Shown here: in pieces, positions 24,850 through 38,981 of the stretch
Layout: each line of letters starts with the position of its first letter
Numbering within the stretch: position 1 is the stretch's first letter
Assembly (NCBI GenBank): GCA_023078555.1
Contig: CM041199.1
Location: 10,589,943 to 10,653,942 of the forward strand
Origin: Ulva prolifera
Taxonomy: Eukaryota > Chlorophyta > Ulvophyceae > Ulvales > Ulvaceae
Length of the DNA stretch: 64,000 nt
Reading direction: 5' to 3'
Notes under the pieces: generated by a model
Database searches by the model: none
The model's input: only the letters and a program-made list of their open reading frames with translations
What the model was told of the DNA's origin: nothing
Position numbers and translations under genes: made by a program

Positions 24850-27800
24850 GTAGCCACGCAACCCCCCGCGCATCAAAAGGTACGTCCCCATGAACATTCA
24901 AAGATGTTGGGGGGTATGGGATGTCCATCGTCCATTGCGTATTTTCTGCAGACACCATGGAGTGGTGTGGTGCAAAAGTGCACACTTTCCACCAACCCAT
25001 GTGAATGGACTTGGTTGTAGCCACGCAACCCCCCGCGCATCAAAAGGTACGTCGACATGAACATTCAAAGATGTTGGGGGGTATGGGATGTCCATCATTC
25101 ATTGCGTATTTTCTGCAGACACCATGGAGTGGTGTAATGCAAAAGTGCACACTTTCCACCAACCCATGTGAACGGACTTGGTTGCAGCCACGCAACCCCC
25201 CGCACATCAAAGGTACGATGACATGAACATTCCAAGATGTTGGGGGGTATGGGATGTCCATCATTCATTGCGTATTTTCTGCAGACACCATGGAGTGGTG
25301 TAATGCAAAAGTGCACACTTTCCACCAACCCATGTGAACGGACTTGGTTGCAGCCACGCAACCCCCCGCACATCAAAGGTACGACTACATGAACATTCCA
25401 AGATGTTGGGGGGCATGGGATGTCCATCATTCATTGCGTATTTTCTGCAGACACCATGGAGTGGTGTGGTGCAAAAGTGCACACTTTCCACCAACCCATG
25501 TGAATGGACTTGGTTGTAGCCACGCAACCCCCCGCGCATCAAAAGGTACGTCGACATGAACATTCAAAGATGTTGGGGGGTATGGGATGTCCATCATTCA
25601 TTGCGTATTTTCTGCAGACACCATGGCGTGGTGTGGTGCAAAAGTGCACACTTTCCACCAACCCATGTGAATGGACTTGGTTGTAGCCACGCAACCCCCC
25701 GCGCATCAAAAGGTACGTCGCCATGAACATTCAAAGATGTTGGGGGGTATGAGATGTCCATCATTCATTGCGTATTTTCTGCAGACACCATGGAGTGGTG
25801 TGGTGCAAAAATGCACACTTTCCACCAACCCATGTGAATGGACTTGGTTGTAGCCACGCAACCCCCCGCGCAGCAAAAGGTACGTTGCCATCAACATTCC
25901 AAGATATTGGGGGGTATGGGATGTCCATCATTCATTGCGTATTTTCTGCAGACACCATGGCGTGGTGTGGTGCAAAAGTGCACACTTTCCACCAACCCAT
26001 GTGAATGGACTTGGTTGTAGCCACGCAACCCCCCGCGCATCAAAAGGTACGTCGCCATGAACATTCCAAGATGTTGGGGGGTATGGGATGATTATCATTC
26101 ATTGCATATTTGCTGCTGACTCCCAGGAGTGGCGTGGGGCAAAAGTGCACACTTTTCACCAACCATGTGAATGGACTTGGTTGTAGCCACGCAACCCCCC
26201 GCGCATCAAAAGGTACGTCGCCATGAACATTCCAAGATGTTGGGGGGTATGGGATGATTATCATTCATTGCATATTTGCTGCTGACTCCCAGGAGTGGCG
26301 TGGGGCAAAAGTGCACACTTTTCACCAACCATGTGAATGGACTTGGTTGTAGCCACGCAACCCCCCGCGCATCAAAAGGTACGTCGCCATGAACATTCCA
26401 AGATGTTGGAGGGTATGGGATGATTATCATTCATTGCATATTTGCTGCTGACTCCCAGGAGTGGCGTGGGGCAAAAGTGCACACTTTTCACCAACCATGT
26501 GAATGGACTTGGTTGTAGCCACGCAACCCCCCGCGCATCAAAAGGTACGTCGCCATGAACATTCAAAGATGTTGGGGGGTATGAGATGTCCATCATTCAT
26601 TGCGTATTTTCTGCAGACACCATGGAGTGGTGTGGTGCAAAAGTGCACATTTTCCACCAACCCATGTGAATGGACTTGGTTGTACCCACGCACCCCCTGC
26701 GCATCAAAAGGTACGTCGCCATCAACATTCCAAGATGTTGGGGGTATGGGATGTCCATCATTCATTGCGTATTTTCTGCAGACACCATGGAGTGGTGTGG
26801 TGCAAAAGTGCACACTTTCCACCAACCCATGTGAATGGACTTGGTTGTAGCCACGCAACCCCCCGCGCATCAAAAGGTACGTCCCCATGAACATTCAAAG
26901 ATGTTGGGGGGTATGGGATGTCCATCGTCCATTGCGTATTTTCTGCAGACACCATGGAGTGGTGTAATGCAAAAGTGCACACTTTCCACCAACCCATGTG
27001 AACGGACTTGGTTGCAGCCACGCAACCCCCCGCACATCAAAGGTACGACTACATGAACATTCCAAGATGTTGGGGGGCATGGGATGTCCATCATTCATTG
27101 CGTATTTTCTGCAGACACCATGGAGTGGTGTGGTGCAAAAGTGCACACTTTTCACCAACCATGTGAATGGACTTGGCTATAGACAAGCATACCCCCGCGC
27201 ACCATAGGGAAGTTGCCAGAAACATCCTTTGATTCTGAAAGATCTAGGACGTCAAGTATGCATTGCACAGTTATTGCTAACTCCTAGGAGTCGCGTGGAA
27301 CAAAAGTGCACACTTTTCACCAACCATGTGAATGGACTTGGTTGTAGCCACGCAACCCCCCGCGCAGCAAAAGGTACGTCGCCATCAACATTCCAAGATG
27401 TTGGGGGGTATGGGATGTCCATCATTCATTGCGTATTTTCTGCAGACACCATGGCGTGGTGTGGTGCAAAAGTGCACATTTTCCACCAACCCATGTGAAT
27501 GGACTTGGTTGTACCCACGCACCCCCTGCGCATCAAAAGGTACGTCGCCATCAACATTCCAAGATGTTGGGGGTATGGGATGTCCATCATTCATTGCGTA
27601 TTTTCTGCAGACACCATGGAGTGGTGTGGTGCAAAAGTGCACACTTTCCACCAACCCATGTGAATGGACTTGGTTGTAGCCACGCAACCCCCCGCGCATC
27701 AAAAGGTACGTCCCCATGAACATTCAAAGATGTTGGGGGGTATGGGATGTCCATCGTCCATTGCGTATTTTCTGCAGACACCATGGAGTGGTGTAATGCA

Positions 27801-29719
27801 AAAGTGCACACTTTCCACCAACCCATGTGAACGGACTTGGTTGCAGCCACGCAACCCCCCGCACATCAAAGGTACGACTACATGAACATTCCAAGATGTT
27901 GGGGGGCATGGGATGTCCATCATTCATTGCGTATTTTCTGCAGACACCATGGAGTGGTGTGGTGCAAAAGTGCACACTTTCCACCAACCCATGTGAATGG
28001 ACTTGGTTGTAGCCACGCAACCCCCCGCGCATCAAAAGGTACGTCGACATGAACATTCAAAGATGTTGGGGGGTATGGGATGTCCATCATTCATTGCGTA
28101 TTTTCTGCAGACACCATGGCGTGGTGTGGTGCAAAAGTGCACACTTTCCACCAACCCATGTGAATGGACTTGGTTGTAGCCACGCAACCCCCCGCGCATC
28201 AAAAGGTACGTCGCCATGAACATTCAAAGATGTTGGGGGGTATGAGATGTCCATCATTCATTGCGTATTTTCTGCAGACACCATGGAGTGGTGTGGTGCA
28301 AAAATGCACACTTTCCACCAACCCATGTGAATGGACTTGGTTGTAGCCACGCAACCCCCCGCGCAGCAAAAGGTACGTTGCCATCAACATTCCAAGATAT
28401 TGGGGGGTATGGGATGTCCATCATTCATTGCGTATTTTCTGCAGACACCATGGCGTGGTGTGGTGCAAAAGTGCACACTTTCCACCAACCCATGTGAATG
28501 GACTTGGTTGTAGCCACGCAACCCCCCGCGCATCAAAAGGTACGTCGCCATGAACATTCCAAGATGTTGGGGGGTATGGGATGATTATCATTCATTGCAT
28601 ATTTGCTGCTGACTCCCAGGAGTGGCGTGGGGCAAAAGTGCACACTTTTCACCAACCTTGTGAATGGACTTGGCTATAGACAAGCATACCCCCGCGCACC
28701 ATAGGGAAGTTGCCAGAAACATCCTTTGATTCTGAAAGATCTAGGACGTCAAGTATGCATTGCACAGTTGTTGCTAACTCCCAGGAGTGGCGTGGAACAA
28801 AAGTGCACACTTTTCACCAACCATGTGAATGGACTTGGTTGTAGCCACGCAACCCCCCGCGCAGCAAAAGGTACGTTGCCATCAACATTCAAAGATGTTG
28901 GGGGGTATGAGATGTCCATCATTCATTGCGTATTTTCTGCAGACACCATGGAGTGGTGTGGTGCAAAAGTGCACATTTTCCACCAACCCATGTGAATGGA
29001 CTTGGTTGTACCCACGCACCCCCTGCGCATCAAAAGGTACGTCGCCATCAACATTCCAAGATGTTGGGGGTATGGGATGTCCATCATTCATTGCGTATTT
29101 TCTGCAGACACCATGGAGTGGTGTGGTGCAAAAGTGCACACTTTCCACCAACCCATGTGAATGGACTTGGTTGTAGCCACGCAACCCCCCGCGCATCAAA
29201 AGGTACGTCCCCATGAACATTCCAAGATGTTGTGGGGTATGGGATGATTATCATTCATTGCATATTTGCTGCTGACTCCCAGGAGTGGCGTGGGGCAAAA
29301 GTGCACACTTTTCACCAACCTTGTGAATGGACTTGGCTATAGACAAGCATACCCCCGCGCACCATAGGGAAGTTGCCAGAAACATCCTTTGATTCTGAAA
29401 GATCTAGGACGTCAAGTATGCATTGCACAGTTGTTGCTAACTCCCAGGAGTGGCGTGGAACAAAAGTGCACACTTTTCACCAACCATGTGAATGGACTTG
29501 GTTGTAGCCACGCAACCCCCCGCGCAGCAAAAGGTACGTTGCCATCAACATTCAAAGATGTTGGGGGGTATGAGATGTCCATCATTCATTGCGTATTTTC
29601 TGCAGACACCATGGAGTGGTGTAATGCAAAAGTGCACACTTTCCACCAACCCATGTGAACGGACTTGGTTGCAGCCACGCAACCCCCCGCACATCAAAGG
29701 TACGACTACATGAACATTC

Positions 29720-32320
29720 CAAGATGTTGGGGGGCATGGGATGTCCATCATTCATTGCGTATTTTCTGCAAACACCATGGAGTGGTGTAATGCAAAAGTG
29801 CACACTTTCCACCAACCCATGTGAACGGACTTGGTTGCAGCCACGCAACCCCCCGCACATCAAAGGTACGACTACATGAACATTCCAAGATGTTGGGGGG
29901 CATGGGATGTCCATCATTCATTGCGTATTTTCTGCAGACACCATGGAGTGGTGTGGTGCAAAAGTGCACACTTTCCACCAACCCATGTGAATGGACTTGG
30001 TTGTAGCCACGCAACCCCCCGCGCATCAAAAGGTACGTCGCCATGAACATTCAAAGATGTTGGGGGGTATGAGATGTCCATCATTCATTGCGTATTTTCT
30101 GCAGACACCATGGAGTGGTGTGGTGCAAAAATGCACACTTTCCACCAACCCATGTGAATGGACTTGGTTGTAGCCACGCAACCCCCCGCGCAGCAAAAGG
30201 TACGTTGCCATCAACATTCCAAGATATTGGGGGGTATGGGATGTCCATCATTCATTGCGTATTTTCTGCAGACACCATGGCGTGGTGTGGTGCAAAAGTG
30301 CACACTTTCCACCAACCCATGTGAATGGACTTGGTTGTAGCCACGCAACCCCCCGCGCATCAAAAGGTACGTCGCCATGAACATTCCAAGATGTTGGGGG
30401 GTATGGGATGATTATCATTCATTGCATATTTGCTGCTGACTCCCAGGAGTGGCGTGGGGCAAAAGTGCACACTTTTCACCAACCATGTGAATGGACTTGG
30501 TTGTAGCCACGCAACCCCCCGCGCATCAAAAGGTACGTCGCCATGAACATTCCAAGATGTTGGAGGGTATGGGATGATTATCATTCATTGCATATTTGCT
30601 GCTGACTCCCAGGAGTGGCGTGGGGCAAAAGTGCACACTTTTCACCAACCTTGTGAATGGACTTGGCTATAGACAAGCATACCTCCGCGCACCATAGGGA
30701 AGTTGCCAGAAACATCCTTTGATTCTGAAAGATCTAGGACGTCAAGTATGCATTGCACAGTTGTTGCTAACTCCTAGGAGTGGCGTGGAACAAAAGTGCA
30801 CACTTTTCACCAACCATGTGAATGGACTTGGTTGTAGCCACGCAACCCCCCGCGCAGCAAAAGGTACGTCGCCATCAACATTCCAAGATGTTGGGGGGTA
30901 TGGGATGTCCATCATTCATTGCGTATTTTCTGCAGACACCATGGCGTGGTGTGGTGCAAAAGTGCACATTTTCCACCAACCCATGTGAATGGACTTGGTT
31001 GTACCCACGCACCCCCTGCGCATCAAAAGGTACGTCGCCATCAACATTCCAAGATGTTGGGGGTATGGGATGTCCATCATTCATTGCGTATTTTCTGCAG
31101 ACACCATGGAGTGGTGTGGTGCAAAAGTGCACACTTTCCACCAACCCATGTGAATGGACTTGGTTGTAGCCACGCAACCCCCCGCGCATCAAAAGGTACG
31201 TCCCCATGAACATTCAAAGATGTTGGGGGGTATGGGATGTCCATCGTCCATTGCGTATTTTCTGCAGACACCATGGAGTGGTGTGGTGCAAAAGTGCACA
31301 CTTTCCACCAACCCATGTGAATGGACTTGGTTGTAGCCACGCAACCCCCCGCGCATCAAAAGGTACGTCCCCATGAACATTCAAAGATGTTGGGGGGTAT
31401 GGGATGTCCATCATCCATTGCGTATTTTCTGCAGACACCATGGAGTGGTGTGGTGCAAAAGTGTACACTTTCCACCAACCCATGTGAATGGACTTGGTTG
31501 TAGCCACGCAACCCCCCGCGCATCAAAAGGTACATCGCCATCAACATTCCAAGATGTTGGGGGGTATGGGATGTCCATCATTCATTGCGTATTTTCTGCA
31601 GACACCATGGAGTGGTGTGGTGCAAAAGTGCACACTTTCCACCAACCCATGTGAATGGACTTGGTTGTAGCCACGCAACCCCCCGCGCATCAAAAGGTAC
31701 GTCGCCATGAACATTCCAAGATGTTGGGGGGTATGGGATGATTATCATTCATTGCATATTTGCTGCTGACTCCCAGGAGTGGCGTGGGGCAAAAGTGCAC
31801 ACTTTTCACCAACCTTGTGAATGGACTTGGCTATAGACAAGCATACCCCCGCGCACCATAGGGAAGTTGCCAGAAACATCCTTTGATTCTGAAAGATCTA
31901 GGACGTCAAGTATGCATTGCACAGTTGTTGCTAACTCCTAGGAGTGGCGTGGAACAAAAGTGCACACTTTTCACCAACCATGTGAATGGACTTGTTTGTA
32001 GCCACGCAACCCCCCGCGCAGCAAAAGGTACGTCGCCATCAACATTCCAAGATGTTGGAGGGTATGGGATGTCCATCATTCATTGCGTATTTTCTGCAGA
32101 CACCATGGAGTGGTGTAATGCAAAAGTGCACACTTTCCACCAACCCATGTGAATGGACTTGGTTGTAGCCACGCAACCCCCCGCGCATGAAAAGGTGCGT
32201 CGCCATGAACATTCCAAGATGTTGGGGGGTATGGGATGATTATCATTCATTGCATATTTGCTGCTGACTCCCAGGAGTGGCGTGGGGCAAAAGTGCACAC
32301 TTTTCACCAACCATGTGAAT
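29720..32320. repeat. Dispersed satellite block, copy 1
   Basis: Landmarks here recur about 11.1 kb downstream: 29,748 and 40,889, 29,821 and 40,962, and 30,719 and 41,860 at offset 11,141; then 31,154 and 42,463, 31,488 and 42,797, 31,883 and 43,192, and 32,080 and 43,389 at offset 11,309. The change of offset is one extra 168-bp monomer in the downstream copy. Confidence 0.8.
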
Positions 32321-33399
32321 GGACTTGGCTATAGACAAGCATACCCCCGCGCACCATAGGGAAGTTGCCAGAAACATCCTTTGATTCTGAAAGATCTAGG
32401 ACGTCAAGTATGCATTGCACAGTTGTTGCTAACTCCCAGGAGTGGCGTGGAACAAAAGTGCACACTTTTCACCAACCATGTGAATGGACTTGGTTGTAGC
32501 CACGCAACCCCCCGCGCAGCAAAAGGTACGTTGCCATCAACATTCCAAGATGTTGGGGGGTATGGGATGTCCATCAGTCATTGCGTATTTTCTGCAGACA
32601 CCATGGAGTGGTGTGGTGCAAAAGTGTACACCTTCCACCAACCCATGTGAATGGACTTGGTTGTAGCCACGCAACCCCCCGCGCATCAAAAGGTACATCG
32701 CCATCAACATTCCAAGATGTTGGGGGGTATGGGATGTCCATCATTCATTGCGTATTTTCTGCAGACACCATGGAGTGGTGTGGTGCAAAAGTGCACACTT
32801 TCCACCAACCCATGTGAATGGACTTGGTTGTAGCCACGCAACCCCCCGCGCATCAAAAGGTACGTCGCCATGAACATTCCAAGATGTTAGGGGGTATGGG
32901 ATGATTATCATTCATTGCATATTTGCTGCTGACTCCCAGGAGTGGCGTGGGGCAAAAGTGCACACTTTTCACCAACCATGTGAATGGACTTGGTTGTAGC
33001 CACGCAACCCCCCGCGCATCAAAAGGTACGTCGCCATGAACATTCCAAGATGTTGGAGGGTATGGGATGATTATCATTCATTGCATATTTGCTGCTGACT
33101 CCCAGGAGTGGCGTGGGGCAAAAGTGCACACTTTTCACCAACCTTGTGAATGGACTTGGCTATAGACAAGCATACCCCCGCGCACCATAGGGAAGTTGCC
33201 AGAAACATCCTTTGATTCTGAAAGATCTAGGACGTCAAGTATGCATTGCACAGTTGTTGCTAACTCCCAGGAGTGGCGTGGAACAAAAGTGCACACTTTT
33301 CACCAACCATGTGAATGGACTTGGTTGTAGCCACGCAACCCCCCGCGCAGCAAAAGGTACGTTGCCATCAACATTCAAAGATGTTGGGGGGTATGAGAT

Positions 33400-36300
33400 G
33401 TCCATCATTCATTGCGTATTTTCTGCAGACACCATGGAGTGGTGTAATGCAAAAGTGCACACTTTCCACCAACCCATGTGAACGGACTTGGTTGCAGCCA
33501 CGCAACCCCCCGCACATCAAAGGTACGACTACATGAACATTCCAAGATGTTGGGGGGTATGGGATGTCCATCATTCATTGCGTATTTTCTGCAGACACCA
33601 TGGAGTGGTGTAATGCAAAAGTGCACACTTTCCACCAACCCATGTGAACGGACTTGGTTGCAGCCACGCAACCCCCCGCACATCAAAGGTACGACTACAT
33701 GAACATTCCAAGATGTTGGGGGGCATGGGATGTCCATCATTCATTGCGTATTTTCTGCAGACACCATGGAGTGGTGTGGTGCAAAAGTGCACACTTTCCA
33801 CCAACCCATGTGAATGGACTTGGTTGTAGCCACGCAACCCCCCGCGCATCAAAAGGTACGTCGACATGAACATTCAAAGATGTTGGGGGGTATGGGATGT
33901 CCATCATTCATTGCGTATTTTCTGCAGACACCATGGAGTGGTGTAATGCAAAAGTGCACACTTTCCACCAACCCATGTGAACGGACTTGGTTGCAGCCAC
34001 GCAACCCCCCGCACATCAAAGGTACGATGACATGAACATTCCAAGATGTTGGGGGGTATGGGATGTCCATCATTCATTGCGTATTTTCTGCAGACACCAT
34101 GGAGTGGTGTAATGCAAAAGTGCACACTTTCCACCAACCCATGTGAACGGACTTGGTTGCAGCCACGCAACCCCCCGCACATCAAAGGTACGACTACATG
34201 AACATTCCAAGATGTTGGGGGGCATGGGATGTCCATCATTCATTGCGTATTTTCTGCAGACACCATGGAGTGGTGTGGTGCAAAAGTGCACACTTTCCAC
34301 CAACCCATGTGAATGGACTTGGTTGTAGCCACGCAACCCCCCGCGCATCAAAAGGTACGTCGACATGAACATTCAAAGATGTTGGGGGGTATGAGATGTC
34401 CATCATTCATTGCGTATTTTCTGCAGACACCATGGAGTGGTGTGGTGCAAAAATGCACACTTTCCACCAACCCATGTGAATGGACTTGGTTGTAGCCACG
34501 CAACCCCCCGCGCATCAAAAGGTACGTCCCCATGAACATTCAAAGATGTTGGGGGGTATGGGATGTCCATCGTCCATTGCGTATTTTCTGCAGACACCAT
34601 GGAGTGGTGTGGTGCAAAAGTGCACACTTTCCACCAACCCATGTGAATGGACTTGGTTGCAGCCACGCAACCCCCCGCACATCAAAGGTACGATGACATG
34701 AACATTCCAAGATGTTGGGGGGTATGGGATGTCCATCATTCATTGCGTATTTTCTGCAGACACCATGGAGTGGTGTAATGCAAAAGTGCACACTTTCCAC
34801 CAACCCATGTGAATGGACTTGGTTGTAGCCACGCAACCCCCCGCGCATCAAAAGGTACATCGCCATCAACATTCCAAGATGTTGGGGGGTATGGGATGTC
34901 CATCATTCATTGCGTATTTTCTGCAGACACCATGGAGTGGTGTGGTGCGAAAGTGCACATTTTCCACCAACCCATGTGAATGGACTTGGTTGTACCCACG
35001 CACCCCCTGCGCATCAAAAGGTACGTCGCCATCAACATTCCAAGATGTTGGGGGTATGGGATGTCCATCATTCATTGCGTATTTTCTGCAGACACCATGG
35101 AGTGGTGTGGTGCAAAAGTGCACACTTTCCACCAACCCATGTGAATGGACTTGGTTGTAGCCACGCAACCCCCTGCGCATCAAAAGGTACGTCCCCATGA
35201 ACATTCAAAGATGTTGGGGGGTATGGGATGTCCATCGTCCATTGCGTATTTTCTGCAGACACCATGGAGTGGTGTGGTGCAAAAGTGCACACTTTCCACC
35301 AACCCATGTGAATGGACTTGGTTGTAGCCACGCAACCCCCCGCGCATCAAAAGGTACGTCGACATGAACATTCAAAGATGTTGGGGGGTATGGGATGTCC
35401 ATCATTCATTGCGTATTTTCTGCAGACACCATGGAGTGGTGTAATGCAAAAGTGCACACTTTCCACCAACCCATGTGAACGGACTTGGTTGCAGCCACGC
35501 AACCCCCCGCACATCAAAGGTACGATGACATGAACATTCCAAGATGTTGGGGGGTATGGGATGTCCATCATTCATTGCGTATTTTCTGCAGACACCATGG
35601 AGTGGTGTAATGCAAAAGTGCACACTTTCCACCAACCCATGTGAACGGACTTGGTTGCAGCCACGCAACCCCCCGCACATCAAAGGTACGATGACATGAA
35701 CATTCCAAGATGTTGGGGGGTATGGGATGTCCATCATTCATTGCGTATTTTCTGCAGACACCATGGAGTGGTGTGGTGCGAAAGTGCACATTTTCCACCA
35801 ACCCATGTGAATGGACTTGGTTGTACCCACGCACCCCCTGCGCATCAAAAGGTACGTCGCCATCAACATTCCAAGATGTTGGGGGTATGGGATGTCCATC
35901 GTCCATTGCGTATTTTCTGCAGACACCATGGAGTGGTGTGGTGCAAAAGTGCACACTTTCCACCAACCCATGTGAATGGACTTGGTTGTAGCCACGCAAC
36001 CCCCCGCGCATCAAAAGGTACGTCGACATGAACATTCAAAGATGTTGGGGGGTATGGGATGTCCATCATTCATTGCGTATTTTCTGCAGACACCATGGAG
36101 TGGTGTAATGCAAAAGTGCACACTTTCCACCAACCCATGTGAACGGACTTGGTTGCAGCCACGCAACCCCCCGCACATCAAAGGTACGACTACATGAACA
36201 TTCCAAGATGTTGGGGGGTATGGGATGTCCATCATTCATTGCGTATTTTCTGCAGACACCATGGAGTGGTGTAATGCAAAAGTGCACACTTTCCACCAAC

Positions 36301-38437
36301 CCATGTGAACGGACTTGGTTGCAGCCACGCAACCCCCCGCACATCAAAGGTACGACTACATGAACATTCCAAGATGTTGGGGGGCATGGGATGTCCATCA
36401 TTCATTGCGTATTTTCTGCAGACACCATGGAGTGGTGTGGTGCAAAAGTGCACACTTTCCACCAACCCATGTGAATGGACTTGGTTGTAGCCACGCAACC
36501 CCCCGCGCATCAAAAGGTACGTCGACATGAACATTCAAAGATGTTGGGGGGTATGGGATGTCCATCATTCATTGCGTATTTTCTGCAGACACCATGGAGT
36601 GGTGTAATGCAAAAGTGCACACTTTCCACCAACCCATGTGAACGGACTTGGTTGCAGCCACGCAACCCCCCGCACATCAAAGGTACGATGACATGAACAT
36701 TCCAAGATGTTGGGGGGTATGGGATGTCCATCATTCATTGCGTATTTTCTGCAGACACCATGGAGTGGTGTAATGCAAAAGTGCACACTTTCCACCAACC
36801 CATGTGAACGGACTTGGTTGCAGCCACGCAACCCCCCGCACATCAAAGGTACGACTACATGAACATTCCAAGATGTTGGGGGGCATGGGATGTCCATCAT
36901 TCATTGCGTATTTTCTGCAGACACCATGGAGTGGTGTGGTGCAAAAGTGCACACTTTCCACCAACCCATGTGAATGGACTTGGTTGTAGCCACGCAACCC
37001 CCCGCGCATCAAAAGGTACGTCGACATGAACATTCAAAGATGTTGGGGGGTATGAGATGTCCATCATTCATTGCGTATTTTCTGCAGACACCATGGAGTG
37101 GTGTGGTGCAAAAATGCACACTTTCCACCAACCCATGTGAATGGACTTGGTTGTAGCCACGCAACCCCCCGCGCATCAAAAGGTACGTCCCCATGAACAT
37201 TCAAAGATGTTGGGGGGTATGGGATGTCCATCGTCCATTGCGTATTTTCTGCAGACACCATGGAGTGGTGTGGTGCAAAAGTGCACACTTTCCACCAACC
37301 CATGTGAATGGACTTGGTTGCAGCCACGCAACCCCCCGCACATCAAAGGTACGATGACATGAACATTCCAAGATGTTGGGGGGTATGGGATGTCCATCAT
37401 TCATTGCGTATTTTCTGCAGACACCATGGAGTGGTGTAATGCAAAAGTGCACACTTTCCACCAACCCATGTGAATGGACTTGGTTGTAGCCACGCAACCC
37501 CCCGCGCATCAAAAGGTACATCGCCATCAACATTCCAAGATGTTGGGGGGTATGGGATGTCCATCATTCATTGCGTATTTTCTGCAGACACCATGGAGTG
37601 GTGTGGTGCGAAAGTGCACATTTTCCACCAACCCATGTGAATGGACTTGGTTGTACCCACGCACCCCCTGCGCATCAAAAGGTACGTCGCCATCAACATT
37701 CCAAGATGTTGGGGGTATGGGATGTCCATCATTCATTGCGTATTTTCTGCAGACACCATGGAGTGGTGTGGTGCAAAAGTGCACACTTTCCACCAACCCA
37801 TGTGAATGGACTTGGTTGTAGCCACGCAACCCCCTGCGCATCAAAAGGTACGTCCCCATGAACATTCAAAGATGTTGGGGGGTATGGGATGTCCATCGTC
37901 CATTGCGTATTTTCTGCAGACACCATGGAGTGGTGTGGTGCAAAAGTGCACACTTTCCACCAACCCATGTGAATGGACTTGGTTGTAGCCACGCAACCCC
38001 CCGCGCATCAAAAGGTACGTCGACATGAACATTCAAAGATGTTGGGGGGTATGGGATGTCCATCATTCATTGCGTATTTTCTGCAGACACCATGGAGTGG
38101 TGTAATGCAAAAGTGCACACTTTCCACCAACCCATGTGAACGGACTTGGTTGCAGCCACGCAACCCCCCGCACATCAAAGGTACGATGACATGAACATTC
38201 CAAGATGTTGGGGGGTATGGGATGTCCATCATTCATTGCGTATTTTCTGCAGACACCATGGAGTGGTGTAATGCAAAAGTGCACACTTTCCACCAACCCA
38301 TGTGAACGGACTTGGTTGCAGCCACGCAACCCCCCGCACATCAAAGGTACGATGACATGAACATTCCAAGATGTTGGGGGGTATGGGATGTCCATCATTC
38401 ATTGCGTATTTTCTGCAGACACCATGGAGTGGTGTAA
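33400..38437. repeat. 16-mer duplication (period 2,661 bp)
   Basis: 33,400-35,776 matches 36,061-38,437 at offset 2,661: the C units at 33,493, 33,659 and 33,992 pair with 36,154, 36,320 and 36,653, and the D unit at 34,993 pairs with 37,655. The left limit is set by 'tatgagatg' against 'tatgggatg'. The right limit is where copy 1 continues into 'gtggtgcgaaag' and copy 2 into C units. Confidence 0.85.
38152..38317 (+). repeat. Representative type C monomer (166 bp)
   Basis: Type C is type A with a linked set of changes: 'gcagcc' for 'gtagcc', 'cgcacatcaaagg' (one A fewer) for 'cgcgcatcaaaagg', and 'cgactacatg' or 'cgatgacatg' for 'cgtcgccatg'. It is preceded by 'gaacggactt' instead of 'gaatggactt' and usually by 'gtgtaatgc'. 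I count about 44 copies, the first at 23,019 and none before that. Confidence 0.93.
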
Positions 38438-38981
38438 TGCAAAAGTGCACACTTTCCACCAACCCATGTGAACGGACTTGGTTGCAGCCACGCAACCCCC
38501 CGCACATCAAAGGTACGATGACATGAACATTCCAAGATGTTGGGGGGTATGGGATGTCCATCATTCATTGCGTATTTTCTGCAGACACCATGGAGTGGTG
38601 TAATGCAAAAGTGCACACTTTCCACCAACCCATGTGAACGGACTTGGTTGCAGCCACGCAACCCCCCGCACATCAAAGGTACGATGACATGAACATTCCA
38701 AGATGTTGGGGGGTATGGGATGTCCATCATTCATTGCGTATTTTCTGCAGACACCATGGAGTGGTGTAATGCAAAAGTGCACACTTTCCACCAACCCATG
38801 TGAACGGACTTGGTTGCAGCCACGCAACCCCCCGCACATCAAAGGTACGATGACATGAACATTCCAAGATGTTGGGGGGTATGGGATGTCCATCATTCAT
38901 TGCGTTTTTTCTGCAGACACCATGGAGTGGTGTGGTGCAAAAGTGCACACTTTCCACCAACCCATGTGAATGGACTTGGTT
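38152..38981. repeat. Run of five consecutive C monomers
   Basis: 'gcagcc' occurs at 38,152, 38,318, 38,484, 38,650 and 38,816, steps of exactly 166 bp, and the units look identical apart from a T for A in the last ('gcgttttttctgcag'). This is the only place in the window where one monomer type forms a plain tandem run of this length, with no higher-order structure. Confidence 0.92.
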
